Below are positions 1 through 8,965 of a DNA stretch of 64,000 nt, piece by piece. How positions within the stretch are numbered: the stretch's first letter is position 1; every line of letters starts with the position of its first letter. The position numbers and the translations under genes were made by a program. The stretch is from Williamsia sp. (GTDB taxonomy: Bacteria; Actinomycetota; Actinomycetes; Mycobacteriales; Mycobacteriaceae), in assembly GCF_016462415.1 (NCBI RefSeq), contig NZ_JAEMTF010000014.1, positions 1 through 64,000 on the forward strand, read 5' to 3'. A model generated the notes under the pieces. The model saw only the letters and a list, made by a program, of their open reading frames with translations. It was not told the DNA's origin and searched no databases.

Positions 1-1012
1 AGGTGGCCTTCTCGGCGAAGCGGGACAGCGCCAGCAGCCGCGACGTCGCGCGCAGGTACTTCTTGCGGTAGCCGCCGGCCAGCATCTCCTCGGTGAAGAT
101 CTCGTCGAGTTTGCATCCGGAGACCATCAGCGGGATACCCGCGTCGTAGAGCCGGTCGGCCAGGACGACCATCCGCAGCGCGACGGTCTGGTCCGACGCC
201 GGGTGCACGTTCGACACACACACCAGGGTCACCCCGTCGACGAGTGCCTTGTACTTGGACGGGTGCAGCTTGGCGAGATGGGCGCACAGCTCGTCGAAGT
301 CGTCGAGGGTCGCACCCTCGGTCTTCTCTGCCAGGGCGCGCAACTCCTCGTCGGAGGCCGGGTCGGGCGCAGGCGGGAGATCTCGGTGGCGGTAGTCGGG
401 ACCGTCGACCCGGATGGTCTCGAACACACCGGAGAGCTTTCGGATCTCGCGCAGGAAGTCCTGCGCGGCGAAACGACCCTCACCGAGCTGCCCGGGCAGC
501 GTGTTCGACGTGGCCGCGATCGACACTCCCTGCGCGGTGAGCTCGGTCAGAAGTCGTGACACGAGCATGGTGTCGCCGGGATCGTCGAGTTCGAACTCGT
601 CGATGCAGATGACGCTGTGCTTCGACAGTCGCTCGACCGATGCGGTGAACCCGAGCGCCCCGACGACGTGGGTCACCTCGACGAACGTCGCGAACGCCTT
701 CGGCTCGGGCATGAGGTGGTAGATCGAGGCGAGCAGGTGGGTCTTGCCGACACCGAAACCGCCGTCGAGGTAGATGCCGACGCCCTGGCTCGGGCTGCGC
801 TTGCCGAGCATGCTGCGTTTGCCCTCGCGCGCCTTGCGCGCCTTGGTGACGAACTCGCGCCCGGCGTCGACCGCCGCAGACTGACTCGGTTCGTTCGGGT
901 CGGGGATGTAGCTCTCGAAGCTCACCTCGTCGAACATCGAGGGCGGGACCATCTCGTCGACCAGAGCCTCGGGCGGCACCTGGGGAGTGCGATCGCTCAA
1001 CCGTGCCGTCAT
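1..1012 (-). CDS. zapE: Cell division protein ZapE (AFG1-like ATPase), 3' end missing
   Basis: P-loop ATPase of the AFG1/ZapE family; in E. coli ZapE acts at the Z-ring, and the M. tuberculosis counterpart is Rv2670c (recalled). The N-terminal 337 residues are present and the frame is still open at the window edge. Walker A GGFGVGKTHL lies at about residues 84-93 and Walker B CIDEFELDD at about 133-142. ATG 1012 is chosen because a TACTGT element lies exactly 6 nt upstream of it on the minus strand and no Shine-Dalgarno is present, suggesting a leaderless mRNA. It is divergent from the RibD-like gene, with only 34 bp between them. Confidence 0.9.
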   Translation of the reverse strand, partial: MTARLSDRTPQVPPEALVDEMVPPSMFDEVSFESYIPDPNEPSQSAAVDAGREFVTKARKAREGKRSMLGKRSPSQGVGIYLDGGFGVGKTHLLASIYHLMPEPKAFATFVEVTHVVGALGFTASVERLSKHSVICIDEFELDDPGDTMLVSRLLTELTAQGVSIAATSNTLPGQLGEGRFAAQDFLREIRKLSGVFETIRVDGPDYRHRDLPPAPDPASDEELRALAEKTEGATLDDFDELCAHLAKLHPSKYKALVDGVTLVCVSNVHPASDQTVALRMVVLADRLYDAGIPLMVSGCKLDEIFTEEMLAGGYRKKYLRATSRLLALSRFAEKAT

Positions 1013-1018
1013 GTCCCG

Positions 1019-1024
1019 ACAGTA
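1019..1024 (-). promoter_or_regulatory. -10 element TACTGT for leaderless zapE
   Basis: TACTGT on the minus strand is followed by six bases and then the zapE ATG. A TAnnnT hexamer at this spacing puts the transcription start on the A of the start codon. No -35 was assigned. Confidence 0.55.
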
Positions 1025-1046
1025 GCGACGCCGTAAGAATGATCTC

Positions 1047-1769
1047 GTGTACCTCTTGGATAAAGCGACCCAGCTCACAGTCGACCGCGCGAGGCTGACC
1101 GACCTCTACGCCCATCCGCCGGCCTCGGACCTCGACGGCAGATGTCACGTACGCGCCAACATGGTGACGTCCCTCGACGGTGCCGCCATGGTGGGCGGGG
1201 TGTCGGGTGCTCTCGGAGGCGACGGCGACCACGAGATCTTCGAACTCCTCCGTGACCTGTGCGATGTGGTGCTGGTCGGGTCGGGCACCGTCATCGGCGA
1301 GGACTACGGACCCATCCGCGGAGATTCCGACGCCGACACCGCGCCCCGGCTGGCGATGGTGTCGGGCTCGCTGAGCATCGACCCGGACCAGGCCAGCGTC
1401 GCCGCCCCCACCACCGTGATCATGACCTGCGCGTCGGCTCCCGAGGACAACCGTCGCCGACTGCTCGACGCCGGGGCGACGCTCGTCGACTGCGGTGAGA
1501 CCGAGGTCGAGCTCCCGCGTGTGCTGTCCGCACTGGCCGAGCGGGGTCGCCTCCGGGTGCTGTGCGAGGGCGGGCCGGGGCTGCTGGCGAACCTGTACGC
1601 CGACGACCTGGTCGACGAGCTGTGCGTCACGATCGGCCCCGCCATCGTCGGCGGCTCGTCCGGCCGCATCACGCACGGTCCCGACGGCGCGCCGACCCGA
1701 CAGATGCGCCGGGCGCACGTGCTCGCCGACGACGAGGGCTACCTGTTCACCAGGTGGGTTCGCGCCTAG
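1047..1769 (+). CDS. RibD C-terminal-like pyrimidine reductase family protein
   Basis: 240-residue stand-alone RibD_C/DHFR-fold reductase. N-terminal ANMVTSLDGAAM, the following VLVGSGTVIGEDYGP and C-terminal CEGGPGLLANLY match the NADPH-binding and substrate core of 5-amino-6-ribosylaminouracil reductases; the deaminase half of bifunctional RibD is absent. By order and length it corresponds to Rv2671, which has been reported to stand in for dihydrofolate reductase and to affect para-aminosalicylate susceptibility (recalled). The start is GTG 1047; a weaker AAGAAT hexamer ends 6 nt upstream, so this mRNA may also be leaderless. The real substrate cannot be told from sequence. Confidence 0.85.
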   Translation: MYLLDKATQLTVDRARLTDLYAHPPASDLDGRCHVRANMVTSLDGAAMVGGVSGALGGDGDHEIFELLRDLCDVVLVGSGTVIGEDYGPIRGDSDADTAPRLAMVSGSLSIDPDQASVAAPTTVIMTCASAPEDNRRRLLDAGATLVDCGETEVELPRVLSALAERGRLRVLCEGGPGLLANLYADDLVDELCVTIGPAIVGGSSGRITHGPDGAPTRQMRRAHVLADDEGYLFTRWVRA

Positions 1770-1807
1770 TGCGCACGCACCCACACCGGCACCTCCGAAC
1801 GAGCCAC

Positions 1808-1813
1808 TAGGCT
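1808..1813 (+). promoter_or_regulatory. -10 element TAGGCT for a leaderless hydrolase gene
   Basis: TAGGCT, six bases, then ATG 1820. No Shine-Dalgarno lies between, so transcription probably starts at the ATG. Confidence 0.55.
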
Positions 1814-1819
1814 CGCGGC

Positions 1820-3394
1820 ATGCGCTCTGTCTTGCCGGTTCGACTGCTGTGCGCGCTGTCGGTGGTCGTGGCGCTGGCCGCCGGGTGTGCCGTCGGCCCC
1901 GACACCGGTCCGGAGCTGGTCATCGACAACGGCAACGACGGCAACGGACCGGCGTCGAGTGCAGGACCTCCCCCACCACCGCAACTGACCGCGCCGAACG
2001 CCGACCTGGCGTGGAAACCGTGCGCGAGTCCGGTCACCGCACGCTTCGGTCTGCCCGCCGTACCCGCGGGTGTGCTGGTCGACTGCGCCGAGTACCAGTC
2101 GAGCATCACCCCCGGCGTCGCCACCGTCGACTCCGTCGTCGTCTCCGCCGTCCGCGTCCGCCTGGCCGCGACCCCCGCCGCGGCCGCACCCCTGGTCCTC
2201 ACCTCCGGCACCGACATGCCGTCGGCGCTCACCGCCATGCTGCTCGCCTCCGCCCCCGGCCGCTCGCTGCTCGCCGACCACCCGATCGTCGCCGTCGACC
2301 GCCGCGGGATCGGTGAGAGTTCCCCGCTGGACTGCCTGACCGTCCGCGAGCGCAATTCGCTGCTGGACAACGGTTTCGACAGCAGCGACGTCGCCGGCGG
2401 CACCGCGGCCCGACAGCAACGACTGATATCCACCGCCGCCGAGGCCGCCGACGGGTGTTCGGAGACGATCAGTCCGTACCAGGTGGCGTTCACCGCCGCG
2501 AACGCCGCGAGCGACATCGAACGGCTCCGCACGATCTGGAAGGTCGACCGGATCGGGCTGCTCGGCGTCGGGTCCGGGTCCGATGTCGCGCTCGCCTACT
2601 CGGGGCTCTACCGCAACCGTGTGGGACGCATCATCCTCGACACCCCGACCCCCTACCTCACCTCGGCCCGGGCACGCGGGCAGCAGCTCGCCGCGGGAAC
2701 CGACGCGGCGCTGGCCCAGTTCGCGACCGTCTGCGCCGCCGCGCGCTGCGCGCTGGGGTCCGACCCACGCAGAGCCATCAACGGCCTGATCCAGCAGGCC
2801 GCGCGGGGGCAGCTCGCAACACTCTCCGACGCCGACGTGCTGAGCGCGCTGACCACCGAGTTGGCGCTGACGACCTCCGACCGCGCGGCGACCGTGTTCC
2901 GGGTGGCGTCGCTGCTGCAGTCCGCCGTCACCGGTGACGTCGCCCCGCTCACCGCGGCGGTCGCTCGCGCCCGGGCGATCCGCGGTGGCGACGGGCAACT
3001 GCTGTCCCGCTGCAACGACACGTCGCAACCTGTGGGCCAGAACGAGATCGGCGACCTGGTGACCTCGTGGACCCAGCAGTACCCACTCACCGGCGCCGAC
3101 ACCGCGCTGTCACTACTGCGCTGCAACGGGTGGCCGGCCGGCCCGGCCGCGCCGCGACCCGCCGGTTTCGACGTCGCCGTGCTCGTGCTCAACGGCGGCA
3201 CCGACACGATCAACGGCGCGACCGGCGTCGGCGCGGTCGAGCCGCTCGTCCTCGCCGCCAGGGGGACCTCGAGCACCGTCACCTGGGATGGCCTGGGCTA
3301 CTCGGTCGCCGCCCATTCCGACTGCGCGGCCGACATCGTCGGGCGCTACGCGAACACCGGCACCGTGCCGGACACCGGCGCCTGCCCCTCCTAG
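1820..3394 (+). CDS. Exported lipoprotein, alpha/beta-hydrolase (TAP-like) with altered nucleophile elbow
   Basis: 524-residue counterpart of Rv2672 (annotated there as a possible secreted protease). The N-terminus is a lipoprotein signal with lipobox LAAGC at about residues 19-23, so it should be anchored on the outer face of the membrane. Fold markers include DRRGIGESSPL (about 160), an acidic loop LNGGTDTING and a late AAHSDC. Where relatives carry G-x-S-x-G this protein reads LLGVGSGSDVAL, so the usual serine position is glycine with a serine directly after. The Asp and His candidates are still present. It may be a shifted-nucleophile enzyme or a non-catalytic binding protein. It is followed by aftC on the same strand. 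Confidence 0.82.
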   Translation: MRSVLPVRLLCALSVVVALAAGCAVGPDTGPELVIDNGNDGNGPASSAGPPPPPQLTAPNADLAWKPCASPVTARFGLPAVPAGVLVDCAEYQSSITPGVATVDSVVVSAVRVRLAATPAAAAPLVLTSGTDMPSALTAMLLASAPGRSLLADHPIVAVDRRGIGESSPLDCLTVRERNSLLDNGFDSSDVAGGTAARQQRLISTAAEAADGCSETISPYQVAFTAANAASDIERLRTIWKVDRIGLLGVGSGSDVALAYSGLYRNRVGRIILDTPTPYLTSARARGQQLAAGTDAALAQFATVCAAARCALGSDPRRAINGLIQQAARGQLATLSDADVLSALTTELALTTSDRAATVFRVASLLQSAVTGDVAPLTAAVARARAIRGGDGQLLSRCNDTSQPVGQNEIGDLVTSWTQQYPLTGADTALSLLRCNGWPAGPAAPRPAGFDVAVLVLNGGTDTINGATGVGAVEPLVLAARGTSSTVTWDGLGYSVAAHSDCAADIVGRYANTGTVPDTGACPS

Positions 3395-3433
3395 TCCTCG
3401 GGGTGCCGCGGGCAGATCGGGCGCGGGCCGTAG

Positions 3434-3439
3434 TACGGT
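3434..3439 (+). promoter_or_regulatory. -10 element TACGGT for leaderless aftC
   Basis: TACGGT is followed by six bases and GTG 3446. This supports the GTG over the later ATG at 3479 as the aftC start. Confidence 0.55.
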
Positions 3440-3445
3440 TCGCGG

Positions 3446-4639
3446 GTGCCGGTTGCCGACAGACGTCTGTTCCCGACCATGGACGTACCGCGGATCGCGT
3501 CCGTGGTCCTGTGGCCGATCTCCGTACTCCTGATCATCCAGCGGTCGATCATCCTCGGGGTCAACGGCGATCGGACCGATGACTTCACCCCGGTCTACAA
3601 CGCCGCCCTGCGGTTCCTGCGCGATCAGCCGGTGTACGCCGAGAACTACAACACCGTCGACCCGCACTACCTGTACCCGCCGTCGGGGACGCTGCTCATG
3701 GCACCGTTCGCCTACATCGACCCCGAGCGAGCCCGCTGGTTGTTCATCGCGGTCTCGGTCGTCGCACTGATCGTCTCGGCGTGGTTGCTGGTCAAGCTGT
3801 TCGGTTACGCGGTGTCGTCGGTGGCCTTCCCTGCCGTGCTGTTCTTCTTCTTCAGCACCGAGACGGTCGCGCACACGCTGATCTTCACCAACTTCAACTC
3901 GTTCGTGTTGCTCGGCGAGCTGGCGTTCATGCTGCTGGCCCTGCGCCGACGGGATCTGTGGGCCGGTGTCCCGCTGGGCATCACGTTCGCGGTCAAGCCC
4001 GTGCTCGCGGTACTGCTCCTGCTGCCGCTTCTGAACCGTCAGTGGAAGGTGTTCGTCGGGGCCGTCGGTGTCCCGCTGGTGCTGACCGCCCTGGCGTGGC
4101 CGATCAGCGTCGACCCGATGTCGTTCGTCAAGCGGACCGTTCCGTACCTGACCGAGGCGCGCGACTACTACAACAGCTCGATCGCGGGCAACGGTGCCTA
4201 CTTCGGGGTGCAGTCGTGGCTGATCTACGTGCTCCGCATCGCCTTCGTGCTGATGGCCGTGTTCAGCCTGTGGTTCCTCTACAAGCACTACCGCAGGACC
4301 GACGAGCTGCTGTGGATGGCGACGTCGTCGGGTGTCCTGCTCGGCACGTCGTTCCTCGTGCTCGGACTCGGCCAGGGCTACTACTCGATGATGCTCTTCC
4401 CGCTCCTGATGACCGTGGTGCGTCCCGGGTCGGTGATGCGCAACTGGCCCGCATGGCTCGGCGTGTACGGCTGCATGACGTTCGACGCTTTCTATTCGAC
4501 GCGCTGGGCGGCGTTCGGTCGTGCCCTGGAGTACAACAAGGTGACCTGGGGCTGGTCGCTGTTGATGATCGTGGTGTTCTGCGTCCTGCTCTTCCGTCAC
4601 CTCGACCTCCGACGCGATCGCGCTACCGTAGAGGTATGA
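3446..4639 (+). CDS. aftC: Alpha-(1->3)-arabinofuranosyltransferase AftC
   Basis: Polytopic GT-C/GT87 glycosyltransferase of 397 residues. AftC uses decaprenyl-phosphoryl-arabinose to add the alpha-1,3 branches of arabinogalactan and lipoarabinomannan, with its active site on the outer side of the membrane. The first extracytoplasmic loop carries the acidic motif TDDF (residues 44-47), matching the aspartate needed in GT-C arabinosyltransferases, followed by about ten hydrophobic segments to the C-terminus. Position between the hydrolase and msrB is the same as Rv2673. The stop overlaps the msrB start (ATGA). It implies an arabinogalactan-containing envelope. Confidence 0.9.
   Translation: MPVADRRLFPTMDVPRIASVVLWPISVLLIIQRSIILGVNGDRTDDFTPVYNAALRFLRDQPVYAENYNTVDPHYLYPPSGTLLMAPFAYIDPERARWLFIAVSVVALIVSAWLLVKLFGYAVSSVAFPAVLFFFFSTETVAHTLIFTNFNSFVLLGELAFMLLALRRRDLWAGVPLGITFAVKPVLAVLLLLPLLNRQWKVFVGAVGVPLVLTALAWPISVDPMSFVKRTVPYLTEARDYYNSSIAGNGAYFGVQSWLIYVLRIAFVLMAVFSLWFLYKHYRRTDELLWMATSSGVLLGTSFLVLGLGQGYYSMMLFPLLMTVVRPGSVMRNWPAWLGVYGCMTFDAFYSTRWAAFGRALEYNKVTWGWSLLMIVVFCVLLFRHLDLRRDRATVEV
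4624..4629 (+). promoter_or_regulatory. -10 element TACCGT inside the aftC end, for msrB
   Basis: TACCGT followed by six bases and ATG 4636. It lies within the last codons of aftC, so msrB may be transcribed separately as a leaderless message despite the 4-bp overlap. The AGAGG just before the ATG is too close to act as a normal ribosome-binding site. Confidence 0.5.
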
Positions 4640-5058
4640 CTACCGAGTCCAATGCAGGCCCCACCGGGATCGAACTGACCGACGAGCAGTGGCGCGAGAA
4701 GCTCACCCCCGAGGAGTACCGCGTGCTGCGGCAGGCGGGTACCGAGGCGCCGTTCGTCGGCGAGTACACCGACACCACGACCACCGGTGTCTACCGCTGC
4801 CGGGCGTGCGACGCAGAGCTGTTCCGCAGCGACCAGAAGTTCGAATCGCACTGCGGTTGGCCGTCGTTCTTCAGCCCGCTGGCTGGCGAGGCCATCATCG
4901 AGAAGGTCGACCGCTCGATGGGCATGAAGCGCACCGAGGTGCTCTGCGCGAACTGCGGCAGCCACCTCGGACATGTCTTCGAGGGTGAGGGCTACGACAC
5001 CCCCACCGACCTGCGGTACTGCATCAACTCGGTGTCGATGCGCCTCGAAGAGGCCTGA
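4636..5058 (+). CDS. msrB: Peptide-methionine (R)-S-oxide reductase MsrB
   Basis: Reduces methionine-R-sulfoxide in proteins using thioredoxin-type donors. In its 140 residues all key positions are present: zinc ligands C55/C58 (CRAC) and C104/C107 (CANC), catalytic C129 in RYCINS, and a likely resolving cysteine C73 in HCGWPSF. It is cytosolic, with no signal peptide. Counterpart of Rv2674. It overlaps aftC by 4 bp and converges on hemQ. Confidence 0.95.
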   Translation: MTTESNAGPTGIELTDEQWREKLTPEEYRVLRQAGTEAPFVGEYTDTTTTGVYRCRACDAELFRSDQKFESHCGWPSFFSPLAGEAIIEKVDRSMGMKRTEVLCANCGSHLGHVFEGEGYDTPTDLRYCINSVSMRLEEA

Positions 5059-5087
5059 CCCGGCTCCCCCTGTCGGCTCGTCCAGGG

Positions 5088-5119
5088 GCGCTCATCACGC
5101 CTTCGGCGTCGGTGAGCGC
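5088..5119. terminator. Imperfect hairpin between convergent msrB and hemQ
   Basis: A 7-bp outer stem (GCGCTCA/TGAGCGC), a small internal loop and a 5-bp inner stem (ACGCC/GGCGT) sit between the two stop codons. There is no U-tract. It could slow transcription from both sides. Confidence 0.4.
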
Positions 5120-5133
5120 TCGTCGAAACGCGC

Positions 5134-5829
5134 TCAGGGCAGCGCGCTGACCAACTGCTCGACGTCGACGCGTGGACCCGTGAAGAACGGGGTCTCCTCG
5201 CGCACGTGCATCCGCGCTTCGGTGGCGCGCAGATCGCGCATGAGGTCGACGATGCGGTGCAGCTCCGGCGCCTCGAACGCCAGCAGCCACTCGTAGTCGC
5301 CGAGGGCGAACGACGAGACGGTGTTGGCGCGGACGTCCTTGTACTCACGGGCGGCCATGCCGTGGTCGGCGAGCATCTTTCGGCGATCCGCGTCGGGCAG
5401 CAGGTACCACTCGTAGGAGCGCACGAACGGGTAGACGCAGATGTACCGACCCGGTTCCTCGCCGGTGATGAACGCAGGCAGATGGCTCTTGTTGAACTCG
5501 GCGGGCCGGTGCAGCGCGACGTTGCTCCAGACGGCGTTGCTCGCGCGTCCGAGCGCGGTGGTGCGACGGAAGTCGGCGTATGCGCGCTGTAGGTCCTCGA
5601 CGTCGGTGGCGTGCCACCAGATCATGAAGTCGGCGTCGGCCCGTAGACCGGCGACGTCGTAGAGACCGCGGACGACGACACCGGTGGTCTCGAGCTTCTC
5701 GAAGAACGTGCGGGTGTCGGCGATCAGCTCGTCGCGGTGCTCCGGGAGCTCCCCGGGGCGGACCGAGAAGACCGAGAACATGAGATAGCGGACCGTGGAG
5801 TTGAGTTCGGCGTAGTCGAGGCGGGTCAT
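5134..5829 (-). CDS. hemQ: Coproheme decarboxylase HemQ/ChdC (chlorite dismutase-like)
   Basis: Last enzyme of the coproporphyrin-dependent heme route: it oxidatively decarboxylates iron-coproporphyrin III to heme b. In its 231 residues the conserved heme-pocket blocks are visible, namely [12 protein letters not shown] and [12 protein letters not shown] with the proximal-type histidine, and the N-terminal MFSVFSV strand. Start ATG 5829 overlaps the hemY stop as ATGA, so translation is probably coupled. Counterpart of Rv2676c. Confidence 0.93.
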   Translation of the reverse strand: MTRLDYAELNSTVRYLMFSVFSVRPGELPEHRDELIADTRTFFEKLETTGVVVRGLYDVAGLRADADFMIWWHATDVEDLQRAYADFRRTTALGRASNAVWSNVALHRPAEFNKSHLPAFITGEEPGRYICVYPFVRSYEWYLLPDADRRKMLADHGMAAREYKDVRANTVSSFALGDYEWLLAFEAPELHRIVDLMRDLRATEARMHVREETPFFTGPRVDVEQLVSALP

Positions 5830-7232
5830 GGCTCCATCGTGCCACCGGGGCCCGCGCCCGCCACCGCGAGATCGGTCACCACCTGTTCGACGGCGACCCC
5901 CGCACGGGCGATGCAGGCCGGCACGCCGACCCCGTCGTAGGCCGAACCGCACAGGGCCAGGCCCGCCGGGCGGTGTGCGGCCACCTCGGCGACGAGGTCG
6001 CGGTGCCCCGGTGCGTAGCGTGGCAGCCCGACCGGCCAGCGCTGGACGGCTGCGTCGATCACATCGCGCGACGTCACCGCGGGTCCGGAGCCGCTCAGTT
6101 CGACGATCGTGCCCAGATCGGTGATCGCGGCGTCGATGAGATCCCGGTCGGATGTGTCGTCCACGGGGTCACCGAACCGCCCGAAGGACGCCCGCACGAG
6201 TCCGGGCCCGGCGGACAGGTGCGACCACTTGCGCGACGACAGGGTGATGGCCTTTGCCGTCGTCGCCTCGCCGGTGGCCACGAGCACACCGGAATGGTCG
6301 GGCAGGTCGACACCGGGTGCGACGGCCAGCAGGACCAGGGCCGAGCTGGCGGTCTCGATGCGTCGCAGTGGTGCGGCGAGGGCGGGCGCGCCGACCGCGA
6401 GCAGCTCCGCCGCCGCCGGCGCGGGCAGCGCGACGATCACGGCGTCGTAGCCCACCTCGTCGATCGTCCACCCGTGGCCATCGGGGATGAGAGCGCCGAC
6501 CGGATGATCGAGATGCAGACGGGCGCCGGAGGTCTCGACCAGTCGGTCGACGAGGAGCCGGTATCCCCCGTCCAACGCCCCGAACACCGGTGCGCTCGAC
6601 GACGGCGGCAGCAGCGAGGTGACCGCGGCGCCGAGGCTGTCGGCACCCGCGTCGAGGCGGGCGGCCAACTGCGGCAGCGCCGCACGCAGGCCGATGTCGT
6701 CCGACCGGCTGGAGTACACCCCCGACAGCATGGGATCGACACTGCGGTCGACGACCGAGCGACCGAAACGGTCGGCGACGAGGTCTCCGATCGAGACATC
6801 GCCGTCCGAGGACCAGTCCAGACCGCGCGTGGCCTCACCGAGCATCCGCTCCCGGTCGGCCGGGACGATCAGCTCGGCCACCGCCGACACGTCGGCGGGG
6901 ACACCCATGAGGGTGGGCCGGGGCAGCGGATGCAGGCGACCGCCGGCGAGCACCGCGGGCCGACGGGTGGTGGGCGTGACCACGTGATCGGTCAGACCCA
7001 GCTCCTCGATGAGAGCGACCGCCTCCGGTCTGCGCACGATGAACGACTCGGCGCCGGAATCGAGGAGCTGACCGTCGAGGAGCTGGGACGCGAGCAACCC
7101 GCCGGGCGAGGGCGACGCCTCGTACACGTCGATCACGGCCTCTGGCCCCAGACGCTGTCGGAGGCGTAGGGCGGCGACCAGACCGGACACCCCGCCGCCG
7201 ATCACCGCGACGCGCGGATCGGTATCGGTCAT
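5826..7232 (-). CDS. hemY: Coproporphyrinogen III oxidase (HemY/CgoX), FAD-dependent
   Basis: FAD amine-oxidase-fold enzyme of 468 residues with the dinucleotide motif [17 protein letters not shown] at residues 8-24 and a C-terminal FAD-contacting block [16 protein letters not shown]. Older annotations call it protoporphyrinogen oxidase. Next to hemQ, oxidation of coproporphyrinogen III is the more likely reaction. It lies between hemE (13 nt upstream) and hemQ (overlap), giving a three-gene operon in pathway order. Counterpart of Rv2677c. Confidence 0.93.
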   Translation of the reverse strand: MTDTDPRVAVIGGGVSGLVAALRLRQRLGPEAVIDVYEASPSPGGLLASQLLDGQLLDSGAESFIVRRPEAVALIEELGLTDHVVTPTTRRPAVLAGGRLHPLPRPTLMGVPADVSAVAELIVPADRERMLGEATRGLDWSSDGDVSIGDLVADRFGRSVVDRSVDPMLSGVYSSRSDDIGLRAALPQLAARLDAGADSLGAAVTSLLPPSSSAPVFGALDGGYRLLVDRLVETSGARLHLDHPVGALIPDGHGWTIDEVGYDAVIVALPAPAAAELLAVGAPALAAPLRRIETASSALVLLAVAPGVDLPDHSGVLVATGEATTAKAITLSSRKWSHLSAGPGLVRASFGRFGDPVDDTSDRDLIDAAITDLGTIVELSGSGPAVTSRDVIDAAVQRWPVGLPRYAPGHRDLVAEVAAHRPAGLALCGSAYDGVGVPACIARAGVAVEQVVTDLAVAGAGPGGTMEP

Positions 7233-7245
7233 CGCGTCACGCGGT

Positions 7246-8289
7246 TCACAGCGAGTGGACCAGCTCGACGATCTTGGTCAGCACGTCGGGATCGGTGGCG
7301 GGCAGGACGCCGTGGCCGAGGTTGAAGATGTGCCCGCCGGCACCGGCGGCCACCGCCCGATCCCCCTCGGCGACGATGCGGCGCACCGACGCGGCGACGG
7401 TGTCCCAGGAGGCGGCGAGCATCGCGGGATCGAGATTGCCCTGCAACGCCTTGCCCCCTCCGACGCGGCGACCGGCCTCGTCGAGCGGGATCCGCCAGTC
7501 GACGCCGACCACATCGGCGCCGACGTCGCCCATGGCGTGCAGGAGCTCACCGGTCCCGACCCCGAAGTGGATACGGGGGCGACCGAAGTCGGCGACCTCG
7601 GCCAGCACCCGCCGGCTGTGGGGGGCCACGAAATGCTCGTAGTCGGCCAGCGACAACATCCCCGCCCAGGAGTCGAACAGCTGCACCGCGTCGACCCCGG
7701 CCTCGAGCTGGACACGCAGGAAGGTGATCGTGATGTCGGCGAGCTTGCCCACCAACTCATGCCACGTGTCGGGCTCACCGTGCATCAGTGCCTTGGTGCG
7801 CTCGTAGTTGCGGCTCGGGCCGCCCTCGACGAGGTAGGACGCAAGCGTGAAGGGTGCCCCGGCGAATCCGATCAACGCGGTCTCGTCGTCGAGCTGCTCG
7901 CGGATCGCGCCGATCGCGTGGCCGATGGACCCCACCGCCGCGGGGACCAGCCGCGGTAGCGCGCGTACCGCGGCGCGATCGCGGACCGGGGAGGCGATGA
8001 CCGGGCCGGTGCCGGTGACGATGTCGAGGTCGATGCCCGCGGCCTTGAGCGGCACGACGATGTCGGAGAAGAGGATGGCCGCGTCCACGTCGTGCCTGCG
8101 GACCGGCTGCATCGTGATCTCGGCGACCAGTTCGGGGTCGAAGCAGGACTCCAGCATCCCGCGGCCGGCGCGGATCTCCCGGTACTCGGGCAACGAGCGT
8201 CCCGCCTGCCTCATGAACCACACGGGGCGACGGCTGGGTCGCTCTCCGGTCGCGGCGGCGATCAACGGCTTCCGGAGCTGGGTCATCAC
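7246..8289 (-). CDS. hemE: Uroporphyrinogen decarboxylase HemE
   Basis: Converts uroporphyrinogen III to coproporphyrinogen III, feeding the two genes downstream. The family signature [17 protein letters not shown] is at about residues 21-37, and [20 protein letters not shown] follows in the TIM barrel. At 347 residues it has the usual length. The start is either GTG 8289 or the adjacent ATG 8286; a CAnnnT hexamer 7 nt before the GTG mildly favours the GTG. First gene of hemE-hemY-hemQ; counterpart of Rv2678c. Confidence 0.95.
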   Translation of the reverse strand: MMTQLRKPLIAAATGERPSRRPVWFMRQAGRSLPEYREIRAGRGMLESCFDPELVAEITMQPVRRHDVDAAILFSDIVVPLKAAGIDLDIVTGTGPVIASPVRDRAAVRALPRLVPAAVGSIGHAIGAIREQLDDETALIGFAGAPFTLASYLVEGGPSRNYERTKALMHGEPDTWHELVGKLADITITFLRVQLEAGVDAVQLFDSWAGMLSLADYEHFVAPHSRRVLAEVADFGRPRIHFGVGTGELLHAMGDVGADVVGVDWRIPLDEAGRRVGGGKALQGNLDPAMLAASWDTVAASVRRIVAEGDRAVAAGAGGHIFNLGHGVLPATDPDVLTKIVELVHSL

Positions 8290-8346
8290 GGTGCCAATGC
8301 TGCCACGGCTGCGGCGCGCCTCCTACCTCCGGCCACCCGGGCCGCC

Positions 8347-8352
8347 TACGGT
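8347..8352 (+). promoter_or_regulatory. -10 element TACGGT for the DUF3000 gene
   Basis: TACGGT plus seven bases reaches GTG 8360. This choice keeps the conserved FRSAVDSM segment in the protein, which an ATG start at 8417 would lose. Confidence 0.5.
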
Positions 8353-8359
8353 CGCTCGT

Positions 8360-8953
8360 GTGACCTCACCCGGGGCTTGCGCGGAGCCTGTCGATTTCCG
8401 TAGCGCTGTCGACTCGATGCACCAGGCCCGTATCCGTCCGGAGATCGAGGTCGGCAGCATCCGACCGCCGCAGCGCCTGGCCCCCTACAGCCACGCACTC
8501 GGCGCCGAGGTGCGCCAGCCCGAACCCGACGGCGAGGTGCCCACCGACTCCGAGGGCAGCGCCTTCGGACGGCTGATCCTGCTGCACGACCCGGACGGCC
8601 ACGAGGCCTGGAACGGGACGATGCGCCTGGTCGCCTTCGTCCAGGCCGAGGTCGAGGCTGCACTCGCCACCGATCCCCTGCTTCCCGAGGTGGCCTGGAG
8701 CTGGCTGTCCGAGGCCCTCGCCGACACCGAGATCACCGCGCTCGGAGGTACCGTCACGTCGACCACCTCGGTCCGGTACGGCGACATCTCCGGTCCGCCC
8801 CGTGCGCATCAGCTCGAACTCCGCGCGTCGTGGACGGCCACCGGGATCGCCCTCGCCGGTCATGTCGAGGCGTTCTGTGAGGTCCTGTCGTCCGCAGCGG
8901 GGCTTCCGCCGACCGGGGTCACCAACCTCGGCGTCGGCACCACCGCCCCGTAG
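8360..8953 (+). CDS. DUF3000 family protein
   Basis: 197-residue actinobacterial protein of unknown function, counterpart of Rv2680. The best conserved stretch is RPEIEVGSIRPPQRLAPYSH (about residues 24-43), and the rest is a soluble alpha/beta-looking sequence with no signal peptide or membrane segment. It is divergent from hemE and 12 nt upstream of the RNase D-like gene, with which it probably shares an mRNA. That pairing recurs in mycobacteria, so a role linked to RNA metabolism is possible but unproven. Confidence 0.85.
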   Translation: MTSPGACAEPVDFRSAVDSMHQARIRPEIEVGSIRPPQRLAPYSHALGAEVRQPEPDGEVPTDSEGSAFGRLILLHDPDGHEAWNGTMRLVAFVQAEVEAALATDPLLPEVAWSWLSEALADTEITALGGTVTSTTSVRYGDISGPPRAHQLELRASWTATGIALAGHVEAFCEVLSSAAGLPPTGVTNLGVGTTAP

Positions 8954-8965
8954 ACAAGGCACCCG

